From contig JANXTG010000087.1 in the NCBI GenBank assembly GCA_025352525.1, positions 1-39,078 on the forward strand: DNA of 39,078 nucleotides. Direction: 5' to 3'. Origin of the DNA: Ferruginibacter sp. (GTDB taxonomy: Bacteria; Bacteroidota; Bacteroidia; Chitinophagales; Chitinophagaceae). This document shows positions 25,074 through 33,771 of the stretch, piece by piece. The notes under the pieces were generated by a model, which saw only the letters and a list, made by a program, of their open reading frames with translations, was not told the DNA's origin and did no database searches. How positions within the stretch are numbered: the first letter of the stretch is position 1; every line of letters begins with the position of its first letter. The position numbers and the translations under genes were made by a program.

Positions 25074-26339
25074 TTAATAATTATATTTTTCTTTCCATCT
25101 TACTTTTAAAAATTTTCTTATTTCCTCTTCCCTTGCATTATCTCCGGGTTCGTAAAATTTAGTTCTGGCGATTTGTTCCGGTAAAAATTCCAAACTGACA
25201 AAATTATTATTGAAACTATGAGCATATTTATAATCTTTTCCGTAGTTCATATTCTTCATAAGATTTGTGGGAGCATTACGCAAATGTAATGGAACAGGTA
25301 AATCTCCAAATTTCTTAACAGCTGCCAAAGCTTCGTTTATTGCTCTATAAGATGCATTGCTTTTTAATGATGTTGCCAAATAAACAGCACATTGCGATAA
25401 TATGATTCTGCTTTCAGGGTAACCAATAATATTTACAGCTTGAAAAGTATTGCTGGCTAAAAGCAATGCATTCGCATTGGCGTTACCAATATCTTCACTG
25501 GCAAAAATTACCATTCGTCGGGCAATAAATTTTACATCTTCGCCCGCTTCTATCATGCGTGCCAGCCAATAAACAGCCCCATTTGGATCGCTGCCCCGCA
25601 TGCTCTTTATAAAAGCAGAAATAATGTCGTAATGCTGCTCGCCATTTTTATCGTAGATGGCAATTCGCTGTTGAGCAACTTTCATTACAAGCTCATTTGT
25701 AATTACCAACTCAACATCCTTTGCAGATGTATTTGTTATAAGCTCAAGTAAATTCAATAATTTTCTTGCATCTCCTCCCGAAATATTTATAAGTGCTTCG
25801 GTTTCCTGTAGGATTATGTTTCTGTTTTTTAAATCATTATCTGTTTTTAAAGCATGACTTAATAGCAGGATTAGATCTTCTGTATTAAGTGCTTTTAAAA
25901 TATAAACCTGGCAGCGACTTAATAAAGCGCTGTTTACTTCAAAAGAAGGATTTTCAGTTGTAGCTCCTATTAGAGTGATTATTCCTTTTTCTACAGCACC
26001 CAGTAAAGCATCCTGCTGACCTTTATTAAATCGATGTATTTCATCTATAAATAATATTGCTCCGTTACTTTTTTGTGCCATTTCAATTGCCTCTCTAATA
26101 TCTTTAACGCCGGAAGAAATTGCACTCAGCAAAAAGAATGGTTGCTTTAAAGTAGCCGCAATGATATTTGCTATGGTAGTTTTACCTACTCCGGGTGGGC
26201 CCCATAATATCATGGAAGGTATATTTCCGTTTTCAACTGCAGTTCTGAGAACACTTCTCTTGCCAGTAAGATGATTTTGCCCTATTAATTGATCAATTGC
26301 TTTTGGTCGTAACCGTTCAGCTAGAGGTATTTTATTCAT
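25074..26339 (-). CDS. rarA: Replication-associated recombination protein A (RarA/MgsA)
   Basis: A 421-residue AAA+ ATPase of the clamp-loader-like family that acts at stalled replication forks. Walker A is GPPGVGKTT at 47-55, Walker B is FIDEIHRF at 97-104 with GAVEKGIITLIGATTENPSFEVNSALLSRC (sensor 1 and arginine-finger region) following, and SGGDARKLLNLLE is sensor 2. The C-terminal tetramerisation domain contains MRGSDPNGAVYWLARMIEAGEDVKFIARRMVIFASEDIGNANANALLLA, diagnostic for RarA. It starts with LAERLRPKAIDQLIGQNHL. It is downstream of no gene on its strand, and 39 bp separate it from the globin pseudogene. Confidence 0.97.
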   Translation of the reverse strand: MNKIPLAERLRPKAIDQLIGQNHLTGKRSVLRTAVENGNIPSMILWGPPGVGKTTIANIIAATLKQPFFLLSAISSGVKDIREAIEMAQKSNGAILFIDEIHRFNKGQQDALLGAVEKGIITLIGATTENPSFEVNSALLSRCQVYILKALNTEDLILLLSHALKTDNDLKNRNIILQETEALINISGGDARKLLNLLELITNTSAKDVELVITNELVMKVAQQRIAIYDKNGEQHYDIISAFIKSMRGSDPNGAVYWLARMIEAGEDVKFIARRMVIFASEDIGNANANALLLASNTFQAVNIIGYPESRIILSQCAVYLATSLKSNASYRAINEALAAVKKFGDLPVPLHLRNAPTNLMKNMNYGKDYKYAHSFNNNFVSLEFLPEQIARTKFYEPGDNAREEEIRKFLKVRWKEKYNY

Positions 26340-26733
26340 TATTTATTTAATTAGGCAATTTTAATGCTACAAAAAATTATAAAAATCGGAATTTTACATT
26401 TTATTATTTGTATAAAACTCTAGTATAAAATTTTTTTAAGCCTAAATACACATTTTAAAATATTTTTTGTAGAATATTTACTACATATTTTGTAACGTAA
26501 AATCTTAATTTACATACGTTTATAAGTATTTTCACTTGTACTACCGTAATTTTACTATAAAAATATTTGGCGCTTTCCGAAAAAATACTATTTTTGTTTT
26601 AAGAAATTACTAATGGCGATTACCTCGGTTATTATTTTTTTCTGAAAAAATTCAGTGCAGTATTTAGCAAAAACATAATAGTTAAAGCTTCTTAACCTCT
26701 GTCAGTCGATTTTTAATTACAAAACCACAAAAA
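26340..26733. other. 394-bp AT-rich intergenic region
   Basis: This divergent gap between rarA (-) and the T9SS-exported protein (+) has no coding frame. It holds the plus-strand promoter at 26566-26596 and a leader of about 130 nt. Nothing else is recognised in it. Confidence 0.6.
26566..26596 (+). promoter_or_regulatory. Complete Bacteroidota sigma-A promoter
   Basis: TTTG (26566-26569), a 19-base spacer, and TATTTTTG (26589-26596) match TTTG-N19-TAnnTTTG exactly. Transcription would start near 26603 and give a leader of about 130 nt to the ATG at 26734. Best-formed promoter in the window. Confidence 0.65.
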
Positions 26734-28020
26734 ATGAAAAAAAATTTTACCCAAGTAAAAAGCCTTGTTCTTGTAGCTCTGATTTTAATTATTTCTTTTA
26801 ACACTCAAGTTCAGGGACAATCCGGTCAAAACGGTCAATCAAACGCTTTTAATGTTTCTTTTCTTTCTATTCCTATTTTAGTTAGTGGATCAGGTTATTC
26901 TGTAGGTTCCAAATATCTATTTTTAGATGTGGCTAAAAATACAAATGCTCTTGTTACTATACTAAGCGCAACAGGCGGTGCAACGGTAGCTATATTGGAC
27001 GATAATACCTTAACAAAACCTGAAGCTTTTTCTCCTGCAATCACAGTACCTGCAAACAGGAATGGTTTAGTTGAATTTAAAATTGAGTATGTAAAAGCCA
27101 ACGGAAATCCTAAAATATTAGATTCATTGAGTGTAACTGCAATGGATATTGATGGTAGCGGTTCTTTACATGAAGTAGATGTTTTGGATTTGGGTGTAGG
27201 TGGTATTGTTTCATATGTATCTAATGCATTACAGATAAGTGTTGTGCAAAGCGGATCCCAATTTACAGCTACTAATATTGGTGGAATAGAATACCCTGGA
27301 GTAGATACTTCAGCAAAACAGGTTATGTTTACCGTAAGTAATTCTTTAGTAAAAAGTTTTATTTATAAAGCAGGTGCAAACAATGGATATGGATATGCAG
27401 TTACAAGACAAAAAGGAATTTACTTTAAAGGCTTTAATTACGCAGTTGCAAGCCCATTGCCTGTAAAATACCTTTCTTTTACCGGCAATGCTGTTAATAA
27501 GGCAGTAGTTTTAAACTGGGTTACGGCGCAGGAAACCAATAATAACTATTTTGAAATTGAGCGTTCATTTACAGGTAAAGATTTCGCTTCTATAGGTTTA
27601 GCTTTAGATGGTTTTGAAAACGGCACAAAAAAAGAATATTCTTTTAAGGACAAAGCTTCGTTGTTAGAAAATAAAGATGTTATATACTATCGTTTAAAGC
27701 AGTTTGACAATGACGGTAAATTTTCTTACAGTTCTATCTTAGTTGTACGTTTAAAATCAATAAATAACATTGATATTCAGGTTTCGCCAAATCCATTTAC
27801 TGAGCGTTTAACTGTAAGGTTTACAGCAACAGAAAATACTACAGCTTTTGTAAGAATTTTAAATATTTCAGGTGAGTCAATAATAAATAAAAAATCTGAT
27901 GTAAGTAAAGGTTTTAATAACCTTCAGATAGAAGGGTTAAGCAACCTGCCAGGTGGTACTTATTTTGCTAATATTTTAGTTAAGGGGCAAATAATTGGCA
28001 GTCAAAAAATTGTAAAGTAG
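26734..28020 (+). CDS. Secreted protein with type IX sorting domain
   Basis: A 428-residue protein with a signal peptide (about 1-29, LVLVALILIISFNTQVQGQ). A middle domain of about residues 40-250 has beta-rich, Ser/Val-rich sequence (SATGGATVAILDDNTLTKPEAFSPAITVPANRNGLVEFKIEYV) that I do not recognise. From about residue 245 the sequence LPVKYLSFTGNAVNKAVVLNWVTAQETNNNYFEIERSFTGKDF is the Ig-like block that often precedes the C-terminal type A sorting domain. The last 75 residues (IQVSPNPFTERLTVRF...GGTYFANILVKGQIIGSQKIVK) are that domain, which directs passage through the Por/T9SS outer-membrane machinery and cell-surface anchoring. No partner genes are near. Confidence 0.85.
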   Translation: MKKNFTQVKSLVLVALILIISFNTQVQGQSGQNGQSNAFNVSFLSIPILVSGSGYSVGSKYLFLDVAKNTNALVTILSATGGATVAILDDNTLTKPEAFSPAITVPANRNGLVEFKIEYVKANGNPKILDSLSVTAMDIDGSGSLHEVDVLDLGVGGIVSYVSNALQISVVQSGSQFTATNIGGIEYPGVDTSAKQVMFTVSNSLVKSFIYKAGANNGYGYAVTRQKGIYFKGFNYAVASPLPVKYLSFTGNAVNKAVVLNWVTAQETNNNYFEIERSFTGKDFASIGLALDGFENGTKKEYSFKDKASLLENKDVIYYRLKQFDNDGKFSYSSILVVRLKSINNIDIQVSPNPFTERLTVRFTATENTTAFVRILNISGESIINKKSDVSKGFNNLQIEGLSNLPGGTYFANILVKGQIIGSQKIVK

Positions 28021-28049
28021 TTTCAGAGGAAAGGTCATATTATAGAAAT

Positions 28050-28090
28050 GAGCTGTTGGTTGTGGTGACCGGCAGCTCTTTTTATTTTTT
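28050..28090 (+). terminator. Terminator after the T9SS protein gene
   Basis: Stem GAGCTGTTGG / CCGGCAGCTC (two G-U pairs), then TTTTTATTTTTT. It starts 30 bp beyond the stop, and its T-run overlaps the end of the convergent lipoprotein gene. Confidence 0.75.
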
Positions 28091-28321
28091 ACCTACAATT
28101 ATTGCATAAATTACATATAACCATCCAAATATGCCATGCAAAATTGCCCACAGTATAGATTTGTTTCTTGACCAAGATATAACTACTGCTATTATAGTAC
28201 CTAATCCAACACCTGGCGCTAAATATACGGGTTGATTATAACCATCATTAGGATTATTAGTTGTGCAGGATGCAAATAATATAGTCAGTATTAAAAGGCT
28301 AGGTATGTATTTCTTTATCAT
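28082..28321 (-). CDS. Small predicted lipoprotein with a membrane segment
   Basis: A 79-residue protein with a lipoprotein signal peptide: LLILTILFASC puts the lipobox Cys at residue 19, followed by TTNNPNDGYNQPVYLAPG. A hydrophobic stretch (GVGLGTIIAVVISW) and a second (ILWAILHGIFGWLYVIYAIIVGKK) follow, so it may also cross the membrane. No family is recognised. Its stop codon region overlaps the T-run of the convergent terminator. Start ATG at 28321 is the only in-frame one that leaves a full signal peptide. Confidence 0.6.
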   Translation of the reverse strand: MIKKYIPSLLILTILFASCTTNNPNDGYNQPVYLAPGVGLGTIIAVVISWSRNKSILWAILHGIFGWLYVIYAIIVGKK

Positions 28322-28368
28322 TATTATCCGTTTAAGATTAATGAATTTACAAAGAAAAATACAACTTG

Positions 28369-29376
28369 CTATTTATTAATAACTGTTTCAATTATTTTTA
28401 TTTGTTGTAATACGTCCTGAGGTTTTATCATCAATTCTCTTCCAAAAACAATTGCCTCGTAAAGGTTTTCAAAAAGTAACGCCCAGTTTCCCCGTTCCGT
28501 GTTTAAAGGTTGTGAGGTAATTTCGCTTCTACATTGATTAAATATTGTGCCCTGCTGTTCTATTGGCTCAATGCCAAAACCAATATCGGTTGGTTTCATA
28601 CCTGCTTTTAAATTATCTTCCTGCACATCTAATCCATATTTAATAAATGAACCTTCAGAACCATGAATTATATAACGGGCAGATTGTTCGGGAACTATTA
28701 AACTGGAACGCAGCGTTACTTTTGATTTACCGTAATCCATTTTAATATCAAAAGCATCTTCTATTATTGAATTTTTACGCTGCGTAAACGATTGCCCCCA
28801 AATGTTTGATGGAAAACCAAAGAGCGCAATGGCCTGATCAATTATATGTGCTCCAAGGTCATAAATAATTCCACTTCCTTCCTCATTTGTTTCCTTCCAT
28901 TTTTTTAAATTTAATTCGGGTTTAAATCTGTTGTAATGAATTTCAAAGTTCAAAATTTCCCCAAGTTTATTACTATCAATTAATTTTTTTACGGTTAAAA
29001 AATCGCTGTCAAATCTGCGGTTTTGAAAAACAGAAAGTACTTTGTTTTTTGATTTTGATAATGAAATTAATTCCATAGCCTGCCCGCTAAAAGCTGTAAA
29101 AGGTTTTTCTACCAATACATGTTTACCTGCATTTAAAGCAAGCTTTGCATATTGGTAATGTGTGTTGTTTGGCGAACAGATACTTACAAGATCAATAGAC
29201 GGATCATTTAAAATATCTTCTACATTTTTTACAACATTTATTAAAGGAAAAAATTGTTTCGGCTTTTGATGATTGGAAAGAATAGTTTTTAAAAAGTAAT
29301 TTTCATTAGCCTCAAAAAACGGTGCCTGTAAATATCTTCCCGATAAACCAAAGCCGATAATTGCAACATTAAGCAT
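28369..29376 (-). CDS. Gfo/Idh/MocA-family NAD(P)-dependent oxidoreductase
   Basis: The ATG at 29376 gives 335 residues beginning MLNVAIIGFGLSGRYLQAPFF, so the Rossmann GxGxxG motif sits at the very N-terminus as in this family; a longer frame to 29433 adds residues before it and is not used. Other signatures are SICSPNNTHYQYAKLALNAGKHVLVEKPFTA (the conserved Lys of EKP, about residue 97) and EEGSGIIYDLGAHIIDQAIALFGFP with DLGxHxxD. Such enzymes oxidise or reduce sugars, inositols or related alcohols using NAD(P). Its exact substrate cannot be read from sequence. It lies downstream of the lipoprotein gene's divergence and forms a unit of its own. Confidence 0.9.
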   Translation of the reverse strand: MLNVAIIGFGLSGRYLQAPFFEANENYFLKTILSNHQKPKQFFPLINVVKNVEDILNDPSIDLVSICSPNNTHYQYAKLALNAGKHVLVEKPFTAFSGQAMELISLSKSKNKVLSVFQNRRFDSDFLTVKKLIDSNKLGEILNFEIHYNRFKPELNLKKWKETNEEGSGIIYDLGAHIIDQAIALFGFPSNIWGQSFTQRKNSIIEDAFDIKMDYGKSKVTLRSSLIVPEQSARYIIHGSEGSFIKYGLDVQEDNLKAGMKPTDIGFGIEPIEQQGTIFNQCRSEITSQPLNTERGNWALLFENLYEAIVFGRELMIKPQDVLQQIKIIETVINK

Positions 29377-29714
29377 AAAGGAATATTTTATAAAAGTAAG
29401 TTTGGAATTTACATAATATTTTATACAAAACAAGCCCCTCTGTAGAAACAGAGCGGCTTTAACGATTGCTTGTTATTCGAAATTTTTAAATTATTTTTAT
29501 TGATATTTGCTTTATCATAAAACAAGCTGTGGCTGATTACAGTTTGTTACAACGTTTACCTTTTTTGTTTATTTTAATATTCTTTTTCTACATTAAAAGT
29601 AGTATTGATAGTTTTATGGGTATAAATAACTTTACTTTCATTTTGTTACCTTAAAATTTACTCTTTATTGCTGAGATCCTTTACTGTATTGAATCTTAAA
29701 ATGGTAAATCAATT
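29377..29714. other. 338-bp intergenic region with an isolated hairpin
   Basis: The gap between the oxidoreductase (-) and the helical protein (+) has no coding frame beyond the extended N-terminal frame. It contains the hairpin at 29432-29459 in the oxidoreductase leader. I find no clear TAnnTTTG element here. Confidence 0.5.
29432..29459 (-). terminator. Terminator-like hairpin with no gene in front
   Basis: Stem AAGCCCCTCTGT / ACAGAGCGGCTT, one mismatch, loop AGAA, then on the minus strand GTTTTG. No minus-strand gene ends here; it lies 56 bp before the oxidoreductase start and may be a leader structure. Confidence 0.4.
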
Positions 29715-31271
29715 ATGTCCAACAATTTCACTGATACTTTATTTCAACTGATTCGCTCTTTGGAAAAATCTGAAAAGCGACATTTTAAGTTGTACATAAA
29801 GCGAAGTTCCGGCAATGAAGATTTAAAAGTGATTGAATTGTTTGATGCATTGGATAAACTTATTCAGTACGATGAGGTATTGCTTTTAAAAAAATTAAAA
29901 ACAATTAAAAAGCCACAGCTTGCCAATATTAAAGTTCATTTATATAAGCAGCTTCTTGCAAGTTTACGTTTGCTTAAAAGTTCAGAAAGTATAGACCTTC
30001 AACTAAATGAACAATTTGATTTTGCACATATTCTTTATAAAAAAGGCCTCTTTTCTCAAAGTCTTAAAATTCTTGACAAGGCAAAAGAAACAGCAAAGAC
30101 TAATAAAAAAGTAAATTTTTTACTTGCAGCAATTACACTTGAAAAAAGGATTGAAACTCTGCATATTACCCGAACAATGCAAACCAGGGCAGAACAATTA
30201 TCTGAGGAGGTAAATGAAGTTAATGACCGCATAAACAAGCTTACAAAACTCAGTAATCTTGCCATGTTGCTCTACAGTTGGTTTATTCAGAATGGCCATG
30301 CAAGAAACAGTAGGGATGAAGATATACTTGAAAAATACCTTCAAGAACTTTTGCCTGCAAACGCACTTACACCAAATGGTTTTTATGAAAAGTTATTTTT
30401 ATATCAAAGCCTTAGCTGGCATGCATATATTAAACTTGATTTTTTAAAATATTACAGATATAGTCAAAAATGGGTAGATATATTTGGTGAAGAACCTTTA
30501 ATGATGCGTGTAGAAACAGGCCACTACATAAAAGGGTTACACACCCTTTTAAATGCTCATTTTGATTTACGTAATTATCTGCAATTTGATTTAGTACTAA
30601 AACGATTTGAAAAATTTGCTTTAACAGACAGAGTCAGACTACATGACAATTTTAGAACGCAGGCTTTTATTTATATAAACAGCGCAAAAATAAACCAGCA
30701 CTGTATGCTGGGAACATTTAAAGATGGTATTGCCGATGTGCCGTACGTTTTACAGGTCTTAAAAAAGAATGAGTTATTTATTGATGAACACCGCATAATG
30801 GTTTTTAATTATAAAATAGCAAGTCTTTATTTTGGTAATGGTGATTATGATATTTGTATAGATTATCTGCAAAAAATTATTAATGAAAATTTTGGCGGTG
30901 AAAGTGATTTACAGGGTTATGCAAGACTGATGCATTTAATTGCACATTATGAAATTGGTAATTATGATTTGATGGAATATTTGACAAAATCTGTTTACAG
31001 ATTCATGTCAAAAAAAGATAATCTTACGTTAGTGGAAGTAGAAATGTTTAAATTTTTACGCAAATCATTTCATGTTACAAGAATTAACATGCAGTATGAA
31101 CTTGAAACTTTTTTAGAAAAAATAAAAGTTCAAGAAACTAACAGGTACGAAGCCAGGACATTTGCTTACCTAGATATTATTTCGTGGCTAGAGGCAAAAG
31201 TGTATAAAAAATCTATGAGTGTTATCTTATCAGAGAAATATAATTTAAGCCGCAAGCGTAATTATCAATAA
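29715..31271 (+). CDS. Large helical protein, unknown function, TPR-like
   Basis: A 518-residue cytoplasmic protein without a signal peptide. It is almost all helix, with repeated helical pairs (SLKILDKAKETAKTNKKVNFLLAAITLEKRIETLH; AMLLYSWFIQNGHARNSRDEDILEKYLQELLP; YKIASLYFGNGDYDICIDYLQKIINENFG) that look like degenerate tetratricopeptide repeats. The N-terminus (LFQLIRSLEKSEKRHFKLYIKRSSGNEDLKVIELFDALDK) is of a type seen in Chitinophagaceae proteins of about 500 residues that have no assigned function. No enzyme motif is visible, so a scaffold or protein-binding role is the most I can infer. It has no clear operon partner. Confidence 0.7.
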   Translation: MSNNFTDTLFQLIRSLEKSEKRHFKLYIKRSSGNEDLKVIELFDALDKLIQYDEVLLLKKLKTIKKPQLANIKVHLYKQLLASLRLLKSSESIDLQLNEQFDFAHILYKKGLFSQSLKILDKAKETAKTNKKVNFLLAAITLEKRIETLHITRTMQTRAEQLSEEVNEVNDRINKLTKLSNLAMLLYSWFIQNGHARNSRDEDILEKYLQELLPANALTPNGFYEKLFLYQSLSWHAYIKLDFLKYYRYSQKWVDIFGEEPLMMRVETGHYIKGLHTLLNAHFDLRNYLQFDLVLKRFEKFALTDRVRLHDNFRTQAFIYINSAKINQHCMLGTFKDGIADVPYVLQVLKKNELFIDEHRIMVFNYKIASLYFGNGDYDICIDYLQKIINENFGGESDLQGYARLMHLIAHYEIGNYDLMEYLTKSVYRFMSKKDNLTLVEVEMFKFLRKSFHVTRINMQYELETFLEKIKVQETNRYEARTFAYLDIISWLEAKVYKKSMSVILSEKYNLSRKRNYQ

Positions 31272-31483
31272 AATCTTTATCAATAAAAACACTTGGAAAT
31301 AATTATATAGATAGCTTTAAACTGCCTACAATCAGGGGCTTCAGACAATCATTTTATTATTTGCAATAATAAAAACACTTCAATCTTTATTTTATTTCAC
31401 TTTCTGCGGTTGTTATTTTTACAATATAAACAAATATTTTTTTTAAAAAGGTATTTAATTACAAACTTCTAAAAATTTATAAA

Positions 31484-31876
31484 ATGAAAAACTTAAAAGT
31501 ATCGTTAGCCGTTATTTGTTTGTTTTTAATAACAACAACTTTAAATGCTCAAACTGCGAGTACAGTAAAAAAAGAAGATAATTTTTCTGTAAAATATACA
31601 GGTATTCAGGATAATTATCTTTGTTTTCAGGTAGAAATAAAAGACACTTACAAAAACAGTATTTTAAAAATAAGTGATAAAACCGAAGGCGAATTGTACA
31701 CGCAAAACTGGAAAGTTAAATCTCCTTACCAGGTTTTTAAGATTGAGAAAAAAGACGGGCAACAATTAATTTTTAATCTACAGACTGGCTCTAAAGAAAT
31801 TACCAAGATATTTTCTGCAAGAACAAAAATGATAGAAAATACAATTGTAGAAGAAAATGGATTGGTTATTTTATAA
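31484..31876 (+). CDS. Small secreted protein, unknown function
   Basis: A 130-residue protein with signal peptide MKNLKVSLAVICLFLITTTLNAQ. The mature part (about 107 residues) is charged and beta-strand-like (FSVKYTGIQDNYLCFQVEIKDTYKNSILKISDKTEGELYTQNWKVKSPYQVFKIEKKDGQQLIFNLQTG), and shows no known domain. Only one Cys remains after export, so no disulfide is expected. It is followed by a large inverted repeat before the convergent amidase gene. Confidence 0.7.
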   Translation: MKNLKVSLAVICLFLITTTLNAQTASTVKKEDNFSVKYTGIQDNYLCFQVEIKDTYKNSILKISDKTEGELYTQNWKVKSPYQVFKIEKKDGQQLIFNLQTGSKEITKIFSARTKMIENTIVEENGLVIL

Positions 31877-31920
31877 TAATAATAACTCGCTTTGCATTTC
31901 AAAACAATATAATTTGATTT

Positions 31921-31969
31921 ACAAGTTAATGCGTTGCAACTGTAGCAGCAAAAGCAACGCATTACTTGT
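31921..31969. terminator. Long inverted repeat between convergent genes
   Basis: ACAAGTTAATGCGTTGC and GCAACGCATTACTTGT form a 16-bp stem with one bulge around a loop of about 16 bases. It lies 45 bp after the secreted-protein gene and 21 bp after the amidase stop. No T-run follows, so it may rather be a transcript-stabilising structure. Confidence 0.5.
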
Positions 31970-31989
31970 ATGATTTATAAACTAACGGA

Positions 31990-33597
31990 TTACGGTTTAA
32001 AAGAAGTGATAAATTTTGGCGCCTTTCTTTTTTTAGACACTTGCTCATAAGCATAAGCCATACCTAATAATTTTGATTCAGTGTATGCAGTTGATATAAA
32101 AGAAATGCCCAGCGGTAGTTCCTGTACAAAACCCATGGGTACAGTAATGTGTGGATAGCCCGATATAGCTGCAGGTTGAGATAATGAAAATCCTGTATCA
32201 TAATCTCCATTTATTAAATCAATACAACCTGCAAGGCCGTTAGTTACGCCGCACAATGCATCAATATTATTTTTGCTCATTAAATCAGCAATAATTTTTC
32301 TTGACGAAAGTGTTTTGGTTAATGCATCTATATATTCTTTGCTGTTTAAATCTCCTTTGAGCTGGCTATTTATTAAGGTTTCCTGTTTAAAATATGGCAT
32401 TGCATTTGTTTCATTTAATTTATCAAAAGCAATTATATCTTCCAGTGATTTCATTTTACCATTTACAGATTTCAGATAACTGTTCAACCCATCTTTAAAC
32501 TCGTACAGTAATACTTGAAATTCTGCATTTCCAATATCTTCTAAACTTTTTATCAAATCGACTTCAACAATTGATGCGCCTAAATTTGTAAGTTCTTGTA
32601 TAGCTTCTTTAAATACAGCAACAATTCCTTCATGTCCTCGAAGGTGAGATTTTTCTATTCCAATTCTTTTTCCTTTAAGACCATCTTTATCAAGAAAAGT
32701 TGTATAATCTTTATAACTTTTTCCTACACTTTCTTTAGTTATTTCGTCTGCATTATCTATTCCGGTTAATGCACCTAATAATATTGCTGCATCTCTTACT
32801 GTTCTTGCCATCGGTCCTGCAGTATCCTGTGTTTTTGAAATTGGAATAATGCCTGATCTGCTCCACAAACCTACCGTAGGTTTTATGCCAACCAATCCAT
32901 TTATAGAAGCAGGCGAAACTATAGAACCATCGGTTTCGGTACCAATAGCAATTGCACAAAGATTTGCTGCCGTTGCTGCCCCTGAGCCCGCACTTGATCC
33001 TGATGGATTACGGTCCAATATGTAAGGGCATCTTGTTTGTCCGCCCCGGCTGCTCCATCCACTTGTAGATCTGCTCGAGCGGAAATTTGCCCACTCACTT
33101 AAATTTGTTTTACCAATTATTATCGCACCGGCTTCTCTTAATTTGGTTACAATAAATGCATCTTTGGTTGCTATATTTCCTTTCATTGCCAAAGAACCTG
33201 CCGTAGTCATCATACTATCACCGGTATTTATATTGTCCTTAATCAGCACCGGAATCCCATGAAGCTGACCTCTAATCCGTCCTGCTTTTCTCTCTTTGTC
33301 CATAGCTTCTGCAATCTTTAACGCATCTGGATTTAGTTCAATTACAGCGTTAATTTTAGGTCCATTTTTATCAATCTCTTTTATTCGCTTTAAATACATT
33401 TTAGTTAATGATACAGCAGATTGATTGCCCGATATCATCTTTTGCTGAAGCTCTGTTATAGTAATTTCATTTAGATCAAAATCAACAAACATTTCATTAG
33501 GTGTGCCGGCATTTACTTCATTGTAAATTCCCAAAGAAATTGTAGCCAGCGTTAAACCTGCATTAGACGTATTTCTTAAAAAGTTTCTTCTGTTCAT
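31990..33597 (-). CDS. Amidase-signature-family amidase, exported
   Basis: The ATG at 33597 gives 535 residues beginning MNRRNFLRNTSNAGLTLATISLG, a Tat-type signal (RRNFL) so a folded enzyme may be exported; a longer frame to 33654 is not used. The amidase Ser-cisSer-Lys triad is visible: K120 in GIPVLIKDNI, the cis-Ser in PSGSSAGSGAA (near S201-S202), and the nucleophile S225 in GTETDGSIVSPAS. GLVGIKPTVGLWSRSGIIPISKTQDTAGPMARTV is also typical. Such enzymes hydrolyse amides of varied type. It is not a GatA of the tRNA amidotransferase complex, because it has a signal peptide and no gatB or gatC gene is near. Substrate unknown. Confidence 0.9.
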   Translation of the reverse strand: MNRRNFLRNTSNAGLTLATISLGIYNEVNAGTPNEMFVDFDLNEITITELQQKMISGNQSAVSLTKMYLKRIKEIDKNGPKINAVIELNPDALKIAEAMDKERKAGRIRGQLHGIPVLIKDNINTGDSMMTTAGSLAMKGNIATKDAFIVTKLREAGAIIIGKTNLSEWANFRSSRSTSGWSSRGGQTRCPYILDRNPSGSSAGSGAATAANLCAIAIGTETDGSIVSPASINGLVGIKPTVGLWSRSGIIPISKTQDTAGPMARTVRDAAILLGALTGIDNADEITKESVGKSYKDYTTFLDKDGLKGKRIGIEKSHLRGHEGIVAVFKEAIQELTNLGASIVEVDLIKSLEDIGNAEFQVLLYEFKDGLNSYLKSVNGKMKSLEDIIAFDKLNETNAMPYFKQETLINSQLKGDLNSKEYIDALTKTLSSRKIIADLMSKNNIDALCGVTNGLAGCIDLINGDYDTGFSLSQPAAISGYPHITVPMGFVQELPLGISFISTAYTESKLLGMAYAYEQVSKKRKAPKFITSFKP

Positions 33598-33710
33598 TAA
33601 AGTAGTTTTAGCGTTTAAAATATTTTTATTAGGGTATCTAAAATCTAGATTCAAATTAGCATATTAATTCTATTAATGTTTAAACACCTTAATCTTTTTC
33701 CAATTAAAAT

Positions 33711-33736
33711 AAAAATGACCACAATAATTGTGGTCA
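33711..33736 (-). terminator. Terminator after glmS
   Basis: On the minus strand TGACCACAAT-T-ATTGTGGTCA, then TTTTTATTTTA. It lies 36 bp past the glmS stop. Confidence 0.85.
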
Positions 33737-33771
33737 CTAAATACATTTTATATGATCTTATTAAATTACTA

